From Pseudomonadota bacterium (lineage in GTDB: Bacteria > Pseudomonadota > Gammaproteobacteria > JAKAQQ01), in NCBI GenBank assembly GCA_027365475.1, contig DAHXNI010000002.1, positions 1 through 39,212 on the forward strand: a DNA stretch of 39,212 bases. The letters are read 5' to 3'. This document shows positions 18,411 through 27,900 of this stretch, piece after piece; positions within the stretch are counted from its first letter, which is position 1, and each line of letters starts with the position of its first letter. Position numbers and translations under genes: made by a program. The notes under the pieces are model-generated. The model did not search any database, was not told where the DNA came from, and saw only the letters and a list, made by a program, of their open reading frames with translations.

Positions 18411-18802
18411 GGATCCCGCTGCCCAGCCACGAATCGGCAATTCTCAATGTGAGGTGCGGCGTTGCGGAACCCGGTGGCGACGATCGATCTACGAGGCCTG
18501 CCTGAGCCTTCATCGGGCGTTGGGTACGAGCAGGGGGAACAGGATCTGCCTGGGACATGCACCCTGGCGTTCGATGAGCACCCGGCATTCGATCGCCTTC
18601 GGTTTTCCGCATGTTCGCAACGGCAGAAGCGTAAGCCTGGGGGGAAACCCGTTGCCGTCCGCAACCAGCGCTGTGATCCAAGGAGCGGAAGGTATCCCGG
18701 GCGGGGGTTACGGAACCAGCGCGACGGAGTGGCCGGATGTCCACCACCCCGGTCTGCGGCTGGAAACAGGATGACCCCCCGCGCGGGACCCGGATCCGGC
18801 TG
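18411..18802. other. Gene-free stretch between tyrS and the TonB receptor
   Basis: About 390 bp of GC-rich sequence. Short open frames exist on both strands but none has a start, ribosome site or recognisable product. I looked for a cobalamin riboswitch, because TonB receptors are often B12-controlled, and did not find its conserved core. No terminator with a T-run is evident after the receptor gene. Confidence 0.5.
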
Positions 18803-21301
18803 TCAGAATGCCGCATTCAGCGTGACGTAGACCATCCGCGGAGCTCCAGGTTCTCCCAGCAACTCCCCTGCTTGCCCGTAGTATCCGCCGCTACTGATAT
18901 ATTCGTAGGCGTTGTATTGCTTGTTCAGCAGGTTGTAGACGCCGAGGCTGAGGGAGATCTGGTGCAAGCCCGGGAGGATCATATTCTGGTGATCGAAACT
19001 GACCTTCATGGAAGCGTTCCAGATGCCGAACGCGGGCAGTTTCTGAGTGGTCGGTGCATTGGTGTTGTTGTTGTAGATGTCCTGGGCGCCGGTATATTGC
19101 CACCACAGGCGCGGCGCATACACGATCCCATGCGTGTAGAGCTGGTAGTACACCCCGATATTCGCGGTTTGTGCCGGAACATTGGACACGGGCAGGCCCG
19201 CATACGAGCCTCCGCTCGGGGTCGTGTAGTTCTGGTACGTGGCCCGCTCAAAGCTGACATTTGAGAAGACATGGAGGCCGGCAAACGGATTGTCGTCGAA
19301 ATACAGGTTGACGCCACTGAAATCCGAAGACCCCGAAGCAAAGAGACTGTACAGGTGGCTGACGACCGGGATGGGAATAATCTCATTCGTGTCATTCAAC
19401 CGGTAGTAGTTGACGCCAAAAGCCGCGTCATTCAACAGCCCGTCGTGGGGGACAAACGCCTTGAGGCCCACCTGGTACTGCGTGGATTTTTGCGGCTGGA
19501 GGGACGAAGCCAGCAGGTGCGCGTAAGTTCCCGTCGCCCCGGCGGGCGCCTTGTAGGCGGTCGAGTAGTTGGCGTACAAGGCAACGTTTTTGAACACCTT
19601 CCAGTTGATCCCGATCGACGGTTCCACTTCCCGGAACGTCGTTGAAGCGTTCGGCTGGTTATGGCCTCCGGTGCCATCCCCATTCGTGCCAATCAGGTCC
19701 GCCACGTTAACCGGGAACCGGGTCGAGGCGTTGTTGACAAAATTGGTTTGAAAGCTCACGAACCGGATCCCCGGAGTGATCCGCAGCGACTGGATCGGCT
19801 GGATATCGTCCTGAATGAAGGCCGCCAGATCGGTCATGTAGAGATAGGAGTCGTGGTAGTGGCTGGGCAGGCTCGGGCTGTAGTTGACGGGCTGCCCGTT
19901 GACGGTCGCGTTCTGGCCCGCGTTCGGGCCGTAGGCATATTGCGCGGGCAGACTGGGATTATAGAACTCCAGCAGGGAGTCGTATTTGTTGTTGAGGTAA
20001 TACGCGCCAACCGAAACATCATTGAACGGCAGACGGATGTCGTAGTACAGCTTGTCGCCGTAGGTCGAACTCGTGGTGTAGTAGTACTGGTCCAGCACAT
20101 TGGCTTCGAAACCGATGTTGTCGTAGTGGAGATGCTGGCGGTGCCCGTACCGGTACCAGATCAGGTTGTGCAACGTCACATGCCGTGAAACGTGGTTGAC
20201 GTAATTGGAATACAGAAGGCTGGTATAGACGATCGACTGCTTCGAGTACAGCGAGGCGGGCAGCGTGGTGTAAAACCCGGTGGTCTGCTGGCTGTACAGG
20301 GGGCCCGGGTTGGGGGCTCCGGTGACGGGATTCGCTCCATTAATCGTGACAGCGGCATTCGGCGCGACCGGGATCGGCACCGGCCTGTAAGCCTGTGCAC
20401 TCGCGGTGTAGGCGCCGAAGCTGATGTGCCCGCCCCGGAACCGGTCGACGAACTTGGCGTAGTACGCGTAGTTGCTGGATGGATTGTCGAAGCCATACCC
20501 CTGCAGGTAGTTGCTGCTGCTCTGGGTCACGCCGCCCGCCAACACACCGGACCAGCCGTCGCCGATGTCGCCGGTGCGCAGGCTGAAATCCTCGCCGTGG
20601 GTGCCGTAGCTGCCGAAAAACGCGCCCACCGTCCCGCCCGCCTTTGCGGTCGGTTGCAGCGGTATGAAATTGATGGCGCCGCCGATGTTATCGTACCAGC
20701 GGTTCACGGCATAGCCGGGTCCATAGGTCACGGATATGCCTTTGATCAGGGATAGCTGCGGGACTTCCGACGCCTGCCACACTTCATAGGACGGGTCCAC
20801 CATGGGAACCCCGTCAAAGGTGACCATCACCGTTCCATCATTGGCGTTACCGGCAATATTTCCCCAGCCTGTTTTCATGCCATTGATGCTGACGGCCGTT
20901 CTCGGAGCACCGGTCTGACCTTCAGTCATGACATTGACGCCAGGAGCTACCGCCAGGGCCTGAGCGGCACCGCCCGCCGGGCCTGCGACTGCCATCTGTT
21001 TTTTACCGATGACCTTGACGGACTGGGTCGATTCGAAGACATGCTTCTTGGAGGGCAGTTTAGTTAGGGTGTTGAGCGGTTTCGCCGCCACGGCGACGGC
21101 GCCAATGTTGACGATCGCGCTGGAAGACGGATTCTCACCGGAAGGCGGGGTGCCTTGCGCCCGGACGGCGCCAGGGACACACGTCACGAGCGCCAGCATC
21201 ACCAGCGGGGCGATGCGCTTTCCCGCGCGTGACGGAGATTCGGGTCGTGTGGGGGTTCGGGAATTCCGGTACCGGTTCTTTTTCAGGCACTGCTTACGCA
21301 T
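18803..21301 (-). CDS. TonB-dependent outer-membrane receptor
   Basis: Outer-membrane beta-barrel importing a scarce solute (siderophore, vitamin or metal complex) with energy from TonB. 832 aa: a long basic leader with hydrophobic core (APLVMLALVTCVPGAVRAQ, about residues 31-49) as signal peptide, a possible TonB box (IVNIGAVAV, about 63-71), a plug domain (about 90-215, including INGM and DNIGGAINFIPLQP), then a barrel rich in Tyr and alternating hydrophobics, ending in Phe (MVYVTLNAAF). ATG 21301 has GAGG 6 nt upstream. Transcribed after tonB with 63 bp between. Substrate cannot be read from sequence. A fragment of this gene (20218-20330) recurs at 22421-22533. Confidence 0.92.
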   Translation of the reverse strand: MRKQCLKKNRYRNSRTPTRPESPSRAGKRIAPLVMLALVTCVPGAVRAQGTPPSGENPSSSAIVNIGAVAVAAKPLNTLTKLPSKKHVFESTQSVKVIGKKQMAVAGPAGGAAQALAVAPGVNVMTEGQTGAPRTAVSINGMKTGWGNIAGNANDGTVMVTFDGVPMVDPSYEVWQASEVPQLSLIKGISVTYGPGYAVNRWYDNIGGAINFIPLQPTAKAGGTVGAFFGSYGTHGEDFSLRTGDIGDGWSGVLAGGVTQSSSNYLQGYGFDNPSSNYAYYAKFVDRFRGGHISFGAYTASAQAYRPVPIPVAPNAAVTINGANPVTGAPNPGPLYSQQTTGFYTTLPASLYSKQSIVYTSLLYSNYVNHVSRHVTLHNLIWYRYGHRQHLHYDNIGFEANVLDQYYYTTSSTYGDKLYYDIRLPFNDVSVGAYYLNNKYDSLLEFYNPSLPAQYAYGPNAGQNATVNGQPVNYSPSLPSHYHDSYLYMTDLAAFIQDDIQPIQSLRITPGIRFVSFQTNFVNNASTRFPVNVADLIGTNGDGTGGHNQPNASTTFREVEPSIGINWKVFKNVALYANYSTAYKAPAGATGTYAHLLASSLQPQKSTQYQVGLKAFVPHDGLLNDAAFGVNYYRLNDTNEIIPIPVVSHLYSLFASGSSDFSGVNLYFDDNPFAGLHVFSNVSFERATYQNYTTPSGGSYAGLPVSNVPAQTANIGVYYQLYTHGIVYAPRLWWQYTGAQDIYNNNTNAPTTQKLPAFGIWNASMKVSFDHQNMILPGLHQISLSLGVYNLLNKQYNAYEYISSGGYYGQAGELLGEPGAPRMVYVTLNAAF

Positions 21302-21329
21302 GATGTTCCTCTTGGATGGGTGATGGGTG

Positions 21330-21358
21330 AAAAACGGGCCGGGCTGGATCTCCAGCCC
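21330..21358 (-). terminator. Hairpin with T-run between tonB and receptor genes
   Basis: On the minus strand GGGCTGGA and TCCAGCCC form an 8-bp stem with a 2-nt loop (21358-21341), extendable by two pairs with one bulge, followed six bases later by TTTTT. It resembles a partial Rho-independent terminator that could reduce read-through from tonB into the receptor gene. The gap between stem and T-run makes it weak. Confidence 0.35.
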
Positions 21359-21364
21359 CGGGGT

Positions 21365-22138
21365 TCAGGTCTCGTGCATGTTGAGATGGACCCAAAGGGC
21401 GAAGGTGGTGTCCACCCGAACCATCCTTGGGATGAAGGGCGGGAAATCCGCCTGGCGGAACGCCCGGAGCGCGGCGCGGTCCACGGTCCCGGACCCGCTG
21501 GAGCGGGCGATCCGGGCCCAAAGCAGCTTACCGTCCGGCTTGAGACGAAACTCGACCAGGGTCTCGTCGCGACCGCTGAGTCCCATTCGTCGCGCAATGG
21601 CCAGAAGCGCCACCCGGACCTGTTGGCGCAGGATCGCGCCATAGACAGCCATCGGGTTCAGGTGTGTCGCAGTGGCGGAAGGCTGCAGCGAATGGGGCGG
21701 AGCCGGCAACTGTAAGGCGCGGGGAACCGGCAACCCATCGGCAATGGGCGGAAGCGGCGCGAGCACCGGCAAAACCGGGGCCAGCGCAAGCGCGCTCGGG
21801 ATGGGGGCCGGGAGTTCCGGAGCCCGGACGGGTGGACGCGGCGGCTTCGGAGGCGCTGCCAGGGTCACGGCCGTGATGCGATTTTTCGTGTCTGAACGGG
21901 CCAGATGACCCACCATGACCCAGGCGAAGAGCCCGGCGAGCAATGCGAGCTCGAGGAATACGGCCAGCCCCGTGGAACGCCAGAAAGGCGGTTTGAGCTG
22001 ATCTTTGCCAAACCAGGCGGCCGCCGGTAACATCCCGTCGTCTGGCCAACGAGCCGCAACGGACCCGGCTTCGGCTCGGGACCGGAGGATCCCCTCCCGG
22101 ACCGGATGCAACGCTTCGGAACGGACAACGGCATTCAT
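21365..22138 (-). CDS. TonB-family energy transducer
   Basis: Periplasm-spanning protein that couples the inner-membrane proton gradient to outer-membrane receptors. About 257 aa from ATG 22138 (GAGGGG 8 nt upstream; a GTG at 22153 is an alternative): a cytoplasmic segment of about 55 residues, unusually long for TonB, one transmembrane helix (GLAVFLELALLAGLFAWVMV, about residues 57-76), a Pro/Ala-rich spacer (PPKPPRPPVRAPELPAPIP) and a TonB C-terminal domain (ETLVEFRLKPDGKLLWARI...DFPPFIP). It is next to a receptor gene and probably dedicated to it. No exbB or exbD is in the window. Confidence 0.85.
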   Translation of the reverse strand: MNAVVRSEALHPVREGILRSRAEAGSVAARWPDDGMLPAAAWFGKDQLKPPFWRSTGLAVFLELALLAGLFAWVMVGHLARSDTKNRITAVTLAAPPKPPRPPVRAPELPAPIPSALALAPVLPVLAPLPPIADGLPVPRALQLPAPPHSLQPSATATHLNPMAVYGAILRQQVRVALLAIARRMGLSGRDETLVEFRLKPDGKLLWARIARSSGSGTVDRAALRAFRQADFPPFIPRMVRVDTTFALWVHLNMHET

Positions 22139-22186
22139 GGCATCACCCCTCACGCAGCGCTTTATCGGACTTGATCTGCATCATAG

Positions 22187-22205
22187 AAACCGATCATGTC
22201 GGTTT
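22187..22205. promoter_or_regulatory. Perfect inverted repeat upstream of tonB
   Basis: AAACCGA-TCATG-TCGGTTT, 7-bp arms with a 5-nt spacer, ending 49 bp before the tonB start codon. Placement suits an operator for the tonB-receptor pair. On the plus strand the right arm runs into TTTT, so a weak terminator for plus-strand transcription is an alternative. Confidence 0.3.
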
Positions 22206-22420
22206 TGTGGTGAACCTGTAGCAGACACGCGAAAGATTTCTAACACTCCCATTGCAACCACTCGGAATCAGGAAGCGATCACGGTCCGTTCCCCGGTCGG
22301 ACGGAAAACCCGACCTCGACCGATCTCGACGACAACGACACACTCCAGGCGGCCCGAAAGGCGGTTGTTCGGCGAAGAGCATGCGAAACTTCCCGGGACC
22401 CGGGAAGCGTCCGATCGTCC

Positions 22421-22533
22421 GGCTGGCATAGACGATCGATTGCTTCGCGTACAGCGAGGCGGGCAGCGTGCTGTCAAACCCGGTGGTCTGCCGGCTGTAC
22501 AGGGGGCCCGGGTTGGGAGTTCCGGCGACGGGA
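22421..22533 (-). pseudogene. Fragment copy of the TonB-receptor gene
   Basis: These 113 bp match 20218-20330 of the receptor gene end to end without gaps; I count 9 mismatches (about 92% identity). The minus-strand reading gives PNPGPLYSRQTTGF then STLPASLYAKQSIVYAS, against PLYSQQTTGFYTTLPASLY in the receptor. Nothing of the gene is seen on either side. A near-perfect 19-bp palindrome, CTTCCCGGG-A-CCCGGGAAG (22389-22407), lies 13 bp to the left. It is either what remains of a second receptor gene or an ectopic copy. Confidence 0.85.
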
Positions 22534-22768
22534 TGTCCCCCGTGGCTCATAAACCAGAAATATGGTCTACAATCAGGGGGGTTCCGCCATGAGGCGGGCG
22601 ACGGCACGATCGGAGGACGCAGGAAACCATACGGCTGATGGCGGTCGAGCGGGCGTCGCGGGGGAACCGGTCGGCCGCGTGCGCTCGTCCTGGCGCATAA
22701 ACGCCAGAGGTCCGGAGTGAGTCTGAGTCTCGCCTCAGGAGACACCCGAGTTGGCGCGTTTGCACCGG

Positions 22769-22833
22769 ATCGTGCCAAAGCCCCTGTAGCCCGCCTATCA
22801 GCGCGGGATCCGGAGGCGATCAAGCACTGGCAA
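22769..22833 (+). mobile_element. Probable relic of an IS630-family transposase
   Basis: One frame reads IVPKPL*PAYQR (22769-22804) and a shifted frame continues DPEAIKHWQ (22807-22833). Joined, they resemble the IS630 winged-helix linker of the form SPQKPLYRAYQRDPEAIxRW. Upstream, 22625-22700 reads IRLMAVERASRGNRSAA, faintly like the N-terminal helix-turn-helix. Stops and frameshifts show it is dead; terminal repeats are not found. Confidence 0.4.
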
Positions 22834-22971
22834 CGGGGAGGACTTGGCCAACGCGGGCTCGGAATGACTTTCTCGAGCAGGAGTTGAGCCTTCAGAAGAT
22901 TCCGGTGAAGGCCATAGCACACGATCACGAGACACGGCCTGAGCCAGCACTTCCACTATAGGGCAACCAAG

Positions 22972-24837
22972 ATGCTCCATCTCTTCAGGACACGCCGTTC
23001 ACGAGTACCTCCCCACTCGTTCTTCCTGTTTGCGCTTTGTGCCCTTGCTCTCGGAGCTGGGGCACACGCCTCGATTCTCTCAAACCTCCTCAACCATTCC
23101 GGGAACCGGTTCCTGCCAGCCAATCAGGCTTTTGTCCTCAAGGCCACACGGACCGCCCAAAACCGGGTCTTGCTCGTCTGGAGGCTCGCACCGGGTTACT
23201 ACCTCTATCGCCGTCAATTCCGTTTTGCGGTCCTCACTCCATCCGAAACACGACTCGCTGCACCACATTTCCCCAAGGCAACCCTTAAAAACGACGGGAC
23301 TTTTGGATGGGTACACGTTTTTTTCAACCACCTCACGCTCGTCCTCGACGTCCACCGGACCGAGGGGAAACCGCTCACGCTTTCAATCCGCTACCAGGGC
23401 TGCTCGGAAAAGGGGCTTTGCTATCCGCCCATCATCCGGAGGATCGGACTGCCTGCCTCATCCATTGAGAGTGTGCCCACGCCTCCTGCAACCGGGGGGT
23501 CCAATCTCTTTGCAGCAAACCCGGCCCGGCTTGCACAAAGCGCGCCGCTCTGGGCGGGATTTCTGGCGTTTGTCGTCCTCGGCATCCTGCTCGCCTTTAC
23601 ACCCTGCTCGGCACCGATGATCCCCATCATCGTGACCATCATGACCCGGGAAGGGTCGAGACGGGTCTGGAGTCTCCTGCCTCGCGCGCTCGCCTACATT
23701 CTGGCGCTCTCCCTCACCTACACAGCTGCCGGGATCGTAGCGGGCCTCCTTGGGCACAGCCTCAGCACCATTCTCGAAACACCTTGGGTCATCGGTCTCT
23801 TATCTGCCCTTTTCGTAGCGCTTGCCCTGTCGATGTTCGGATGCTACGAGCTCCGACTGCCCCAGGCTTTCCAAGCCTGGTGTGATCGTCGCTTGGCAAC
23901 CCCGAAAGGTCAGGGCGCGCTCCTCGGCAGCGCCGCGATGGGCGTGGTCTCGGCCGTTCTGGTGGGGCCGTGCCTGGTGCCGCCGCTGGCCGCTGCCCTG
24001 CTCGTGATTGCCGACAACGGAGCCGTCCTGCGCGGCGGGGTACTGCTGTTCGGCCTCGGTATCGGCATGGGCATCCCGCTCCTCGTCTTTGGACTGTCGG
24101 CCGGGAAACTCTGGCCCAGATCCGGTCCCTGGCTCCGGGCAACCAACACCCTTCTCGGGCTCCTGCTCTTAGGCGTCGCTGTCTGGTATCTGTCCGACAT
24201 TCTGCCCATGCCCTGGATCCTCGGACTCACCGGCCTCCTCTCCCTCATCGCCGGTGCCTTCCTGAGGCAGCCCCTGAGATCCGCCCCCGAGCGGTTGGGG
24301 TCCGGTTACCCCTGGCTCGTGACGCTGGAATCGCTTCTCATGATCGTCGGTGCAATCTATCTCGTCGGCGCGAGCCTCGGGAGCCGGAGCGAACTTCATC
24401 CATTAAAACCACTGCTTGCACACTCCACCCGGGTGGAGCCCAAGGGCTCGCGCCCTGGGGCGAGTGGCATCCACTGGATCACGGTCACGAGTCTCACATC
24501 GCTCGACCAGGCACTGACCCGGGCACGCCAACAGGGCCGACCGGCGGTCGTGGACTTCTGGGCTCGCTGGTGCATCTCCTGCCGCCTCATGGATCGTGCC
24601 TTCAACCAGAACAGGACGGTACAATCGGTTCTGAGAAAAGTGGCCACCATCCGGGTCGATATCACCCGCGACGACCCGAACTCCCGCATGCTTCTCAAAC
24701 ACTTCAGGATCCTCGGTCCACCGACCTTCCTCTTCTACACGAACCGGGGTCACAGGCCAAGCAATGACCGGCTGATCGGTGAATCCAGTCTCGCACGTTT
24801 TATGCGGCACCTCCGGGTGGTTGCGCCAGCTGCTTGA
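22972..24837 (+). CDS. dsbD: Thiol:disulfide interchange protein DsbD
   Basis: Carries electrons from cytosolic thioredoxin across the inner membrane to periplasmic DsbC, CcmG and related proteins. 621 aa with all three domains. Signal peptide (SFFLFALCALALGAGAHA, about residues 16-33); N-terminal alpha domain with Cys144 and Cys150 in YQGCSEKGLCYPP (E. coli has CADAGFC); eight-helix beta domain with the paired membrane cysteines in LAFTPCSAPMIP and LVGPCLVPPL; C-terminal thioredoxin-like gamma domain with Cys534-Ile-Ser-Cys537 (DFWARWCISC) and the cis-Pro in GPPTFLFY. A TATAGG hexamer at about 22953 could be its -10. It converges on the S41 protease gene with about 110 bp between and no clear terminator. 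Confidence 0.96.
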   Translation: MLHLFRTRRSRVPPHSFFLFALCALALGAGAHASILSNLLNHSGNRFLPANQAFVLKATRTAQNRVLLVWRLAPGYYLYRRQFRFAVLTPSETRLAAPHFPKATLKNDGTFGWVHVFFNHLTLVLDVHRTEGKPLTLSIRYQGCSEKGLCYPPIIRRIGLPASSIESVPTPPATGGSNLFAANPARLAQSAPLWAGFLAFVVLGILLAFTPCSAPMIPIIVTIMTREGSRRVWSLLPRALAYILALSLTYTAAGIVAGLLGHSLSTILETPWVIGLLSALFVALALSMFGCYELRLPQAFQAWCDRRLATPKGQGALLGSAAMGVVSAVLVGPCLVPPLAAALLVIADNGAVLRGGVLLFGLGIGMGIPLLVFGLSAGKLWPRSGPWLRATNTLLGLLLLGVAVWYLSDILPMPWILGLTGLLSLIAGAFLRQPLRSAPERLGSGYPWLVTLESLLMIVGAIYLVGASLGSRSELHPLKPLLAHSTRVEPKGSRPGASGIHWITVTSLTSLDQALTRARQQGRPAVVDFWARWCISCRLMDRAFNQNRTVQSVLRKVATIRVDITRDDPNSRMLLKHFRILGPPTFLFYTNRGHRPSNDRLIGESSLARFMRHLRVVAPAA

Positions 24838-24946
24838 CACCCCCTTTGGCGCAGTCTGCCCCTCACCGCCATCCGGGCGTGCGGCACCGTTGGCCGTTCC
24901 ATTGGGCCGCGCGCCTTCCCTGGCGCATGAACCCCGCACCGCCTCG

Positions 24947-27900
24947 TCAGTGAGGCAAATGCAGGTGGTAGTTGCGGTAGGGTGCCCGGTGATAATGGGG
25001 CAGAGGGTGCTCTTTGAGAAGCCTGAGCGCGACGGCGACCGCCTGATCGAGCTCGGGATCCTGTCCCTTGCGCATGAGTTCCGGATTTTCGAAGACTGGT
25101 ACCGTCGGGGTGATGCCGTGATCTTCGACAGGGAAGTGGCCATGAAGACCCTCCACCGCCCAGCGCGGCGCAGTCACACGTCCACCGTCCATGAGAACCG
25201 GATACCCTCCGATCCCAACCAGGCCACCCCAGGTCCGGGCACCTACCAGGGGGCCCAGATGATCCATCTTGAAATACCAGGGCAGGGCGTCGCCACCGGA
25301 GCCTGAATACCGGTTGATGATCATGACCTTGGGACCGAAGTTGGCCTCGGGGGGTTCGATATAGGCGTGGCCATATCGGGTTACCACCAGACTCATCGGA
25401 CGACGCTTGAGATACTGGATGATGTAATCCGACAGGAATCCACCCGTGTTGAAGCGCTCATCGATAATGACGCCCGCCTTGTTCACCTGTGAGAAGAAAT
25501 ACCGGTTGAAGTTCCGGAATCCCTGCGCACCCGTGTTGGGAAGATAGACATAACCCAACTGACCGTGGCTCAGCCGGTTAACCACCCGGATGTTGTGATC
25601 CACCCAGGCCGCAACGCGGAGCGCGTGCTCACTCGCAAGTGTCTTCACCACGATGGTGTGCGCACCCTCTGCACTCGGATGGGGCCCCACCGTCAGAATG
25701 ACATTTGCATGGGCAAGCCCCTGGAACACCTGATAGATATTTTGTGTGGCCCGGAGTGGATGGCCGTTGACGGCTAGCAAGTAGTCACCCGCGCGGATGG
25801 CCAGACCCGGTTGGGCCAGCGGTGCATAGAGATCGGGATTCCAGGTCCCCCCGCGTAGAATCTTGGTGACCTGATAGCGGCCGTGCCGAATCCGGTAGTT
25901 GGCACCGAGCAGTCCAACACCCACTTTGAGCGTATGGGGCTCACGACCTCCGGAAACGAACATGTGCCCGACCGCAAGGTAACTCAGCATTTCGCGGAAC
26001 AAAAGATTGAGTCCGCTCCGGCTGCCGACGCCCGGAAGATAGCGGGCGAAAAACCGCTCTTCCTGATTGACAGGCGTGCCGTCGAAATGGGGATTGTAGA
26101 AAAAGGCGTGCTCAATGCGCCAGACATCCCGATACATCTCGGTCCAAGACGCCCTGGGGTTGATCCGAACCCGCATTTCACCCACCGGGAGCTTGTGTTT
26201 CTCGAGCTTGCCGGTCGTAGCCTCGACATACCAGTGGGAACCCTCCTTGATCAGCATGTAACGACCGTCTGCCGCGAGCCGGAACACACTGGTCTTGGGA
26301 ACCAGCATCTTCAATTTCCGCTTGGCGAGGTCAAAGCGGAGCACGGCAAACAAACCTTCACCGCCGAGATTCTGAGACATGGGAACCAGGGGGGATCTCC
26401 TGAGATAGAGCATCCCGCTCCGCCCGACCGCAAGTCCGGTATAGTTCGCAGGCGGGATCGGAAGAACAACCCGGCGCGTGGCGAGTCCTCGAAAATCAAT
26501 ATGCACAGGCGGGACAGGGGTGCCCACTTTCGAGGAGGCAACCACTGGAGCGTGCTTCGATAATCCCGGAAATCCGGCACGCGGGGCGACCGGCGAGGGA
26601 GCCCGTCTCGTGAGGACGAGCGCGTAGACACTCCGGCGAATCGGATGATCGAGACTCGACATGTCAAGCCAACCCTGGCTCAACGCGGTGTCCGTGCTCT
26701 CCGTAAAGTAAAGGTAGCGTCCATCCGGATCGAAAACCGGATAGAGGCAATCGCTCGCCCCGTGCGTCACCGCGTAACTTTGATGGGTCGACAGCGAATA
26801 GAGACGGATTGCGTGCAGGTCGTTCGGTTCGAGGACGGTATAGGCAATCCACCGGCTATCGGGTGACCAGCGGGCTCCGAATGCGTGCAGCGGGGAGGCG
26901 TATCGGTCTGTCGCGATACGGACCGGGTGCGGATCTTTGCGTGCCAGATCCACGTACCAGAGATTGAGCTTCTGGTCACTGAAGACGAGCTTCCGACTGT
27001 CCGGCGACCAGCGCAAGTGGTCATAAAATGCGTTGCGTTGCCCCAGTGTGATCTTGCGAACCGCGCCCACGCCATCATCCGGGCGGACATAGAGGTCATA
27101 TTCCCCACTCCGGTCCGAGAAGTAGGCAATCCAGCGGCCGTTCGGCGACCATGCGGGATCACGATCCATCGTGCCCGTCCGGGTCGTCAGGTTCTCAATG
27201 CTGCCATGGCGGGCCGGTACCGTGATGATCTTTCCAAATGCTGCGAAAACCGCACGCACCCCATCCGGGGCGATCCCGAAATCCTGGATATAGGGTGCCG
27301 CCTTGATGAAGCGGGGGCGCCAGGAGGGGATGTTTCCGGAAAGGGTGATCGGTACGCGTCGGGTTTGCCCCGTTTTGAGATCATAGAGATCGATCCGGCC
27401 GAAGCGGTCAAAAACAATGGCACCCGGTCCAGCATTGGCCGAGATGATGTCGAAACTCGTGCGGGGCACCCGCATCCGGATCCGCCTGGTTTTGACGTTA
27501 TAGGAATAGAGGGTGAAATTCCCGGGCGCATTCGAGAGAAAATAAACGTGATGACCCACCCACATCGGATTGCGGTCCTCGGCCGTGCCATGCGGGATTC
27601 GGAGCACCTGCGAGTCGCTCAACCGGGCAATACGGATCGTCGTCTGCTGCCCACCCTCGTAATGCTGCCAGAATCGCTCCCATTGCAGCTCCGGGACATA
27701 AGCTAGGTTTTTACCGTTGGGTGAAAACGAGCCTGCCTGTCCAACCGGCAGCGGCAGCTCACGGGGAAATCCGCCGGTGACCGGAACGGTGAACAGCGCC
27801 GGGATATAGCTCGTCGCGTAACGCGCGGAACGAAAGAGCACGTTTTGGCTGTTCGGTGTCCACCCCACCGCAATGTTGGCCCCGGGATAGTAGGTGAGTC

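Noticed and set aside
18411-18802. Cobalamin riboswitch or a lost transport gene downstream of the TonB receptor.
   Set aside because: The conserved riboswitch core could not be found on either strand and the short frames show no known substrate-binding protein.
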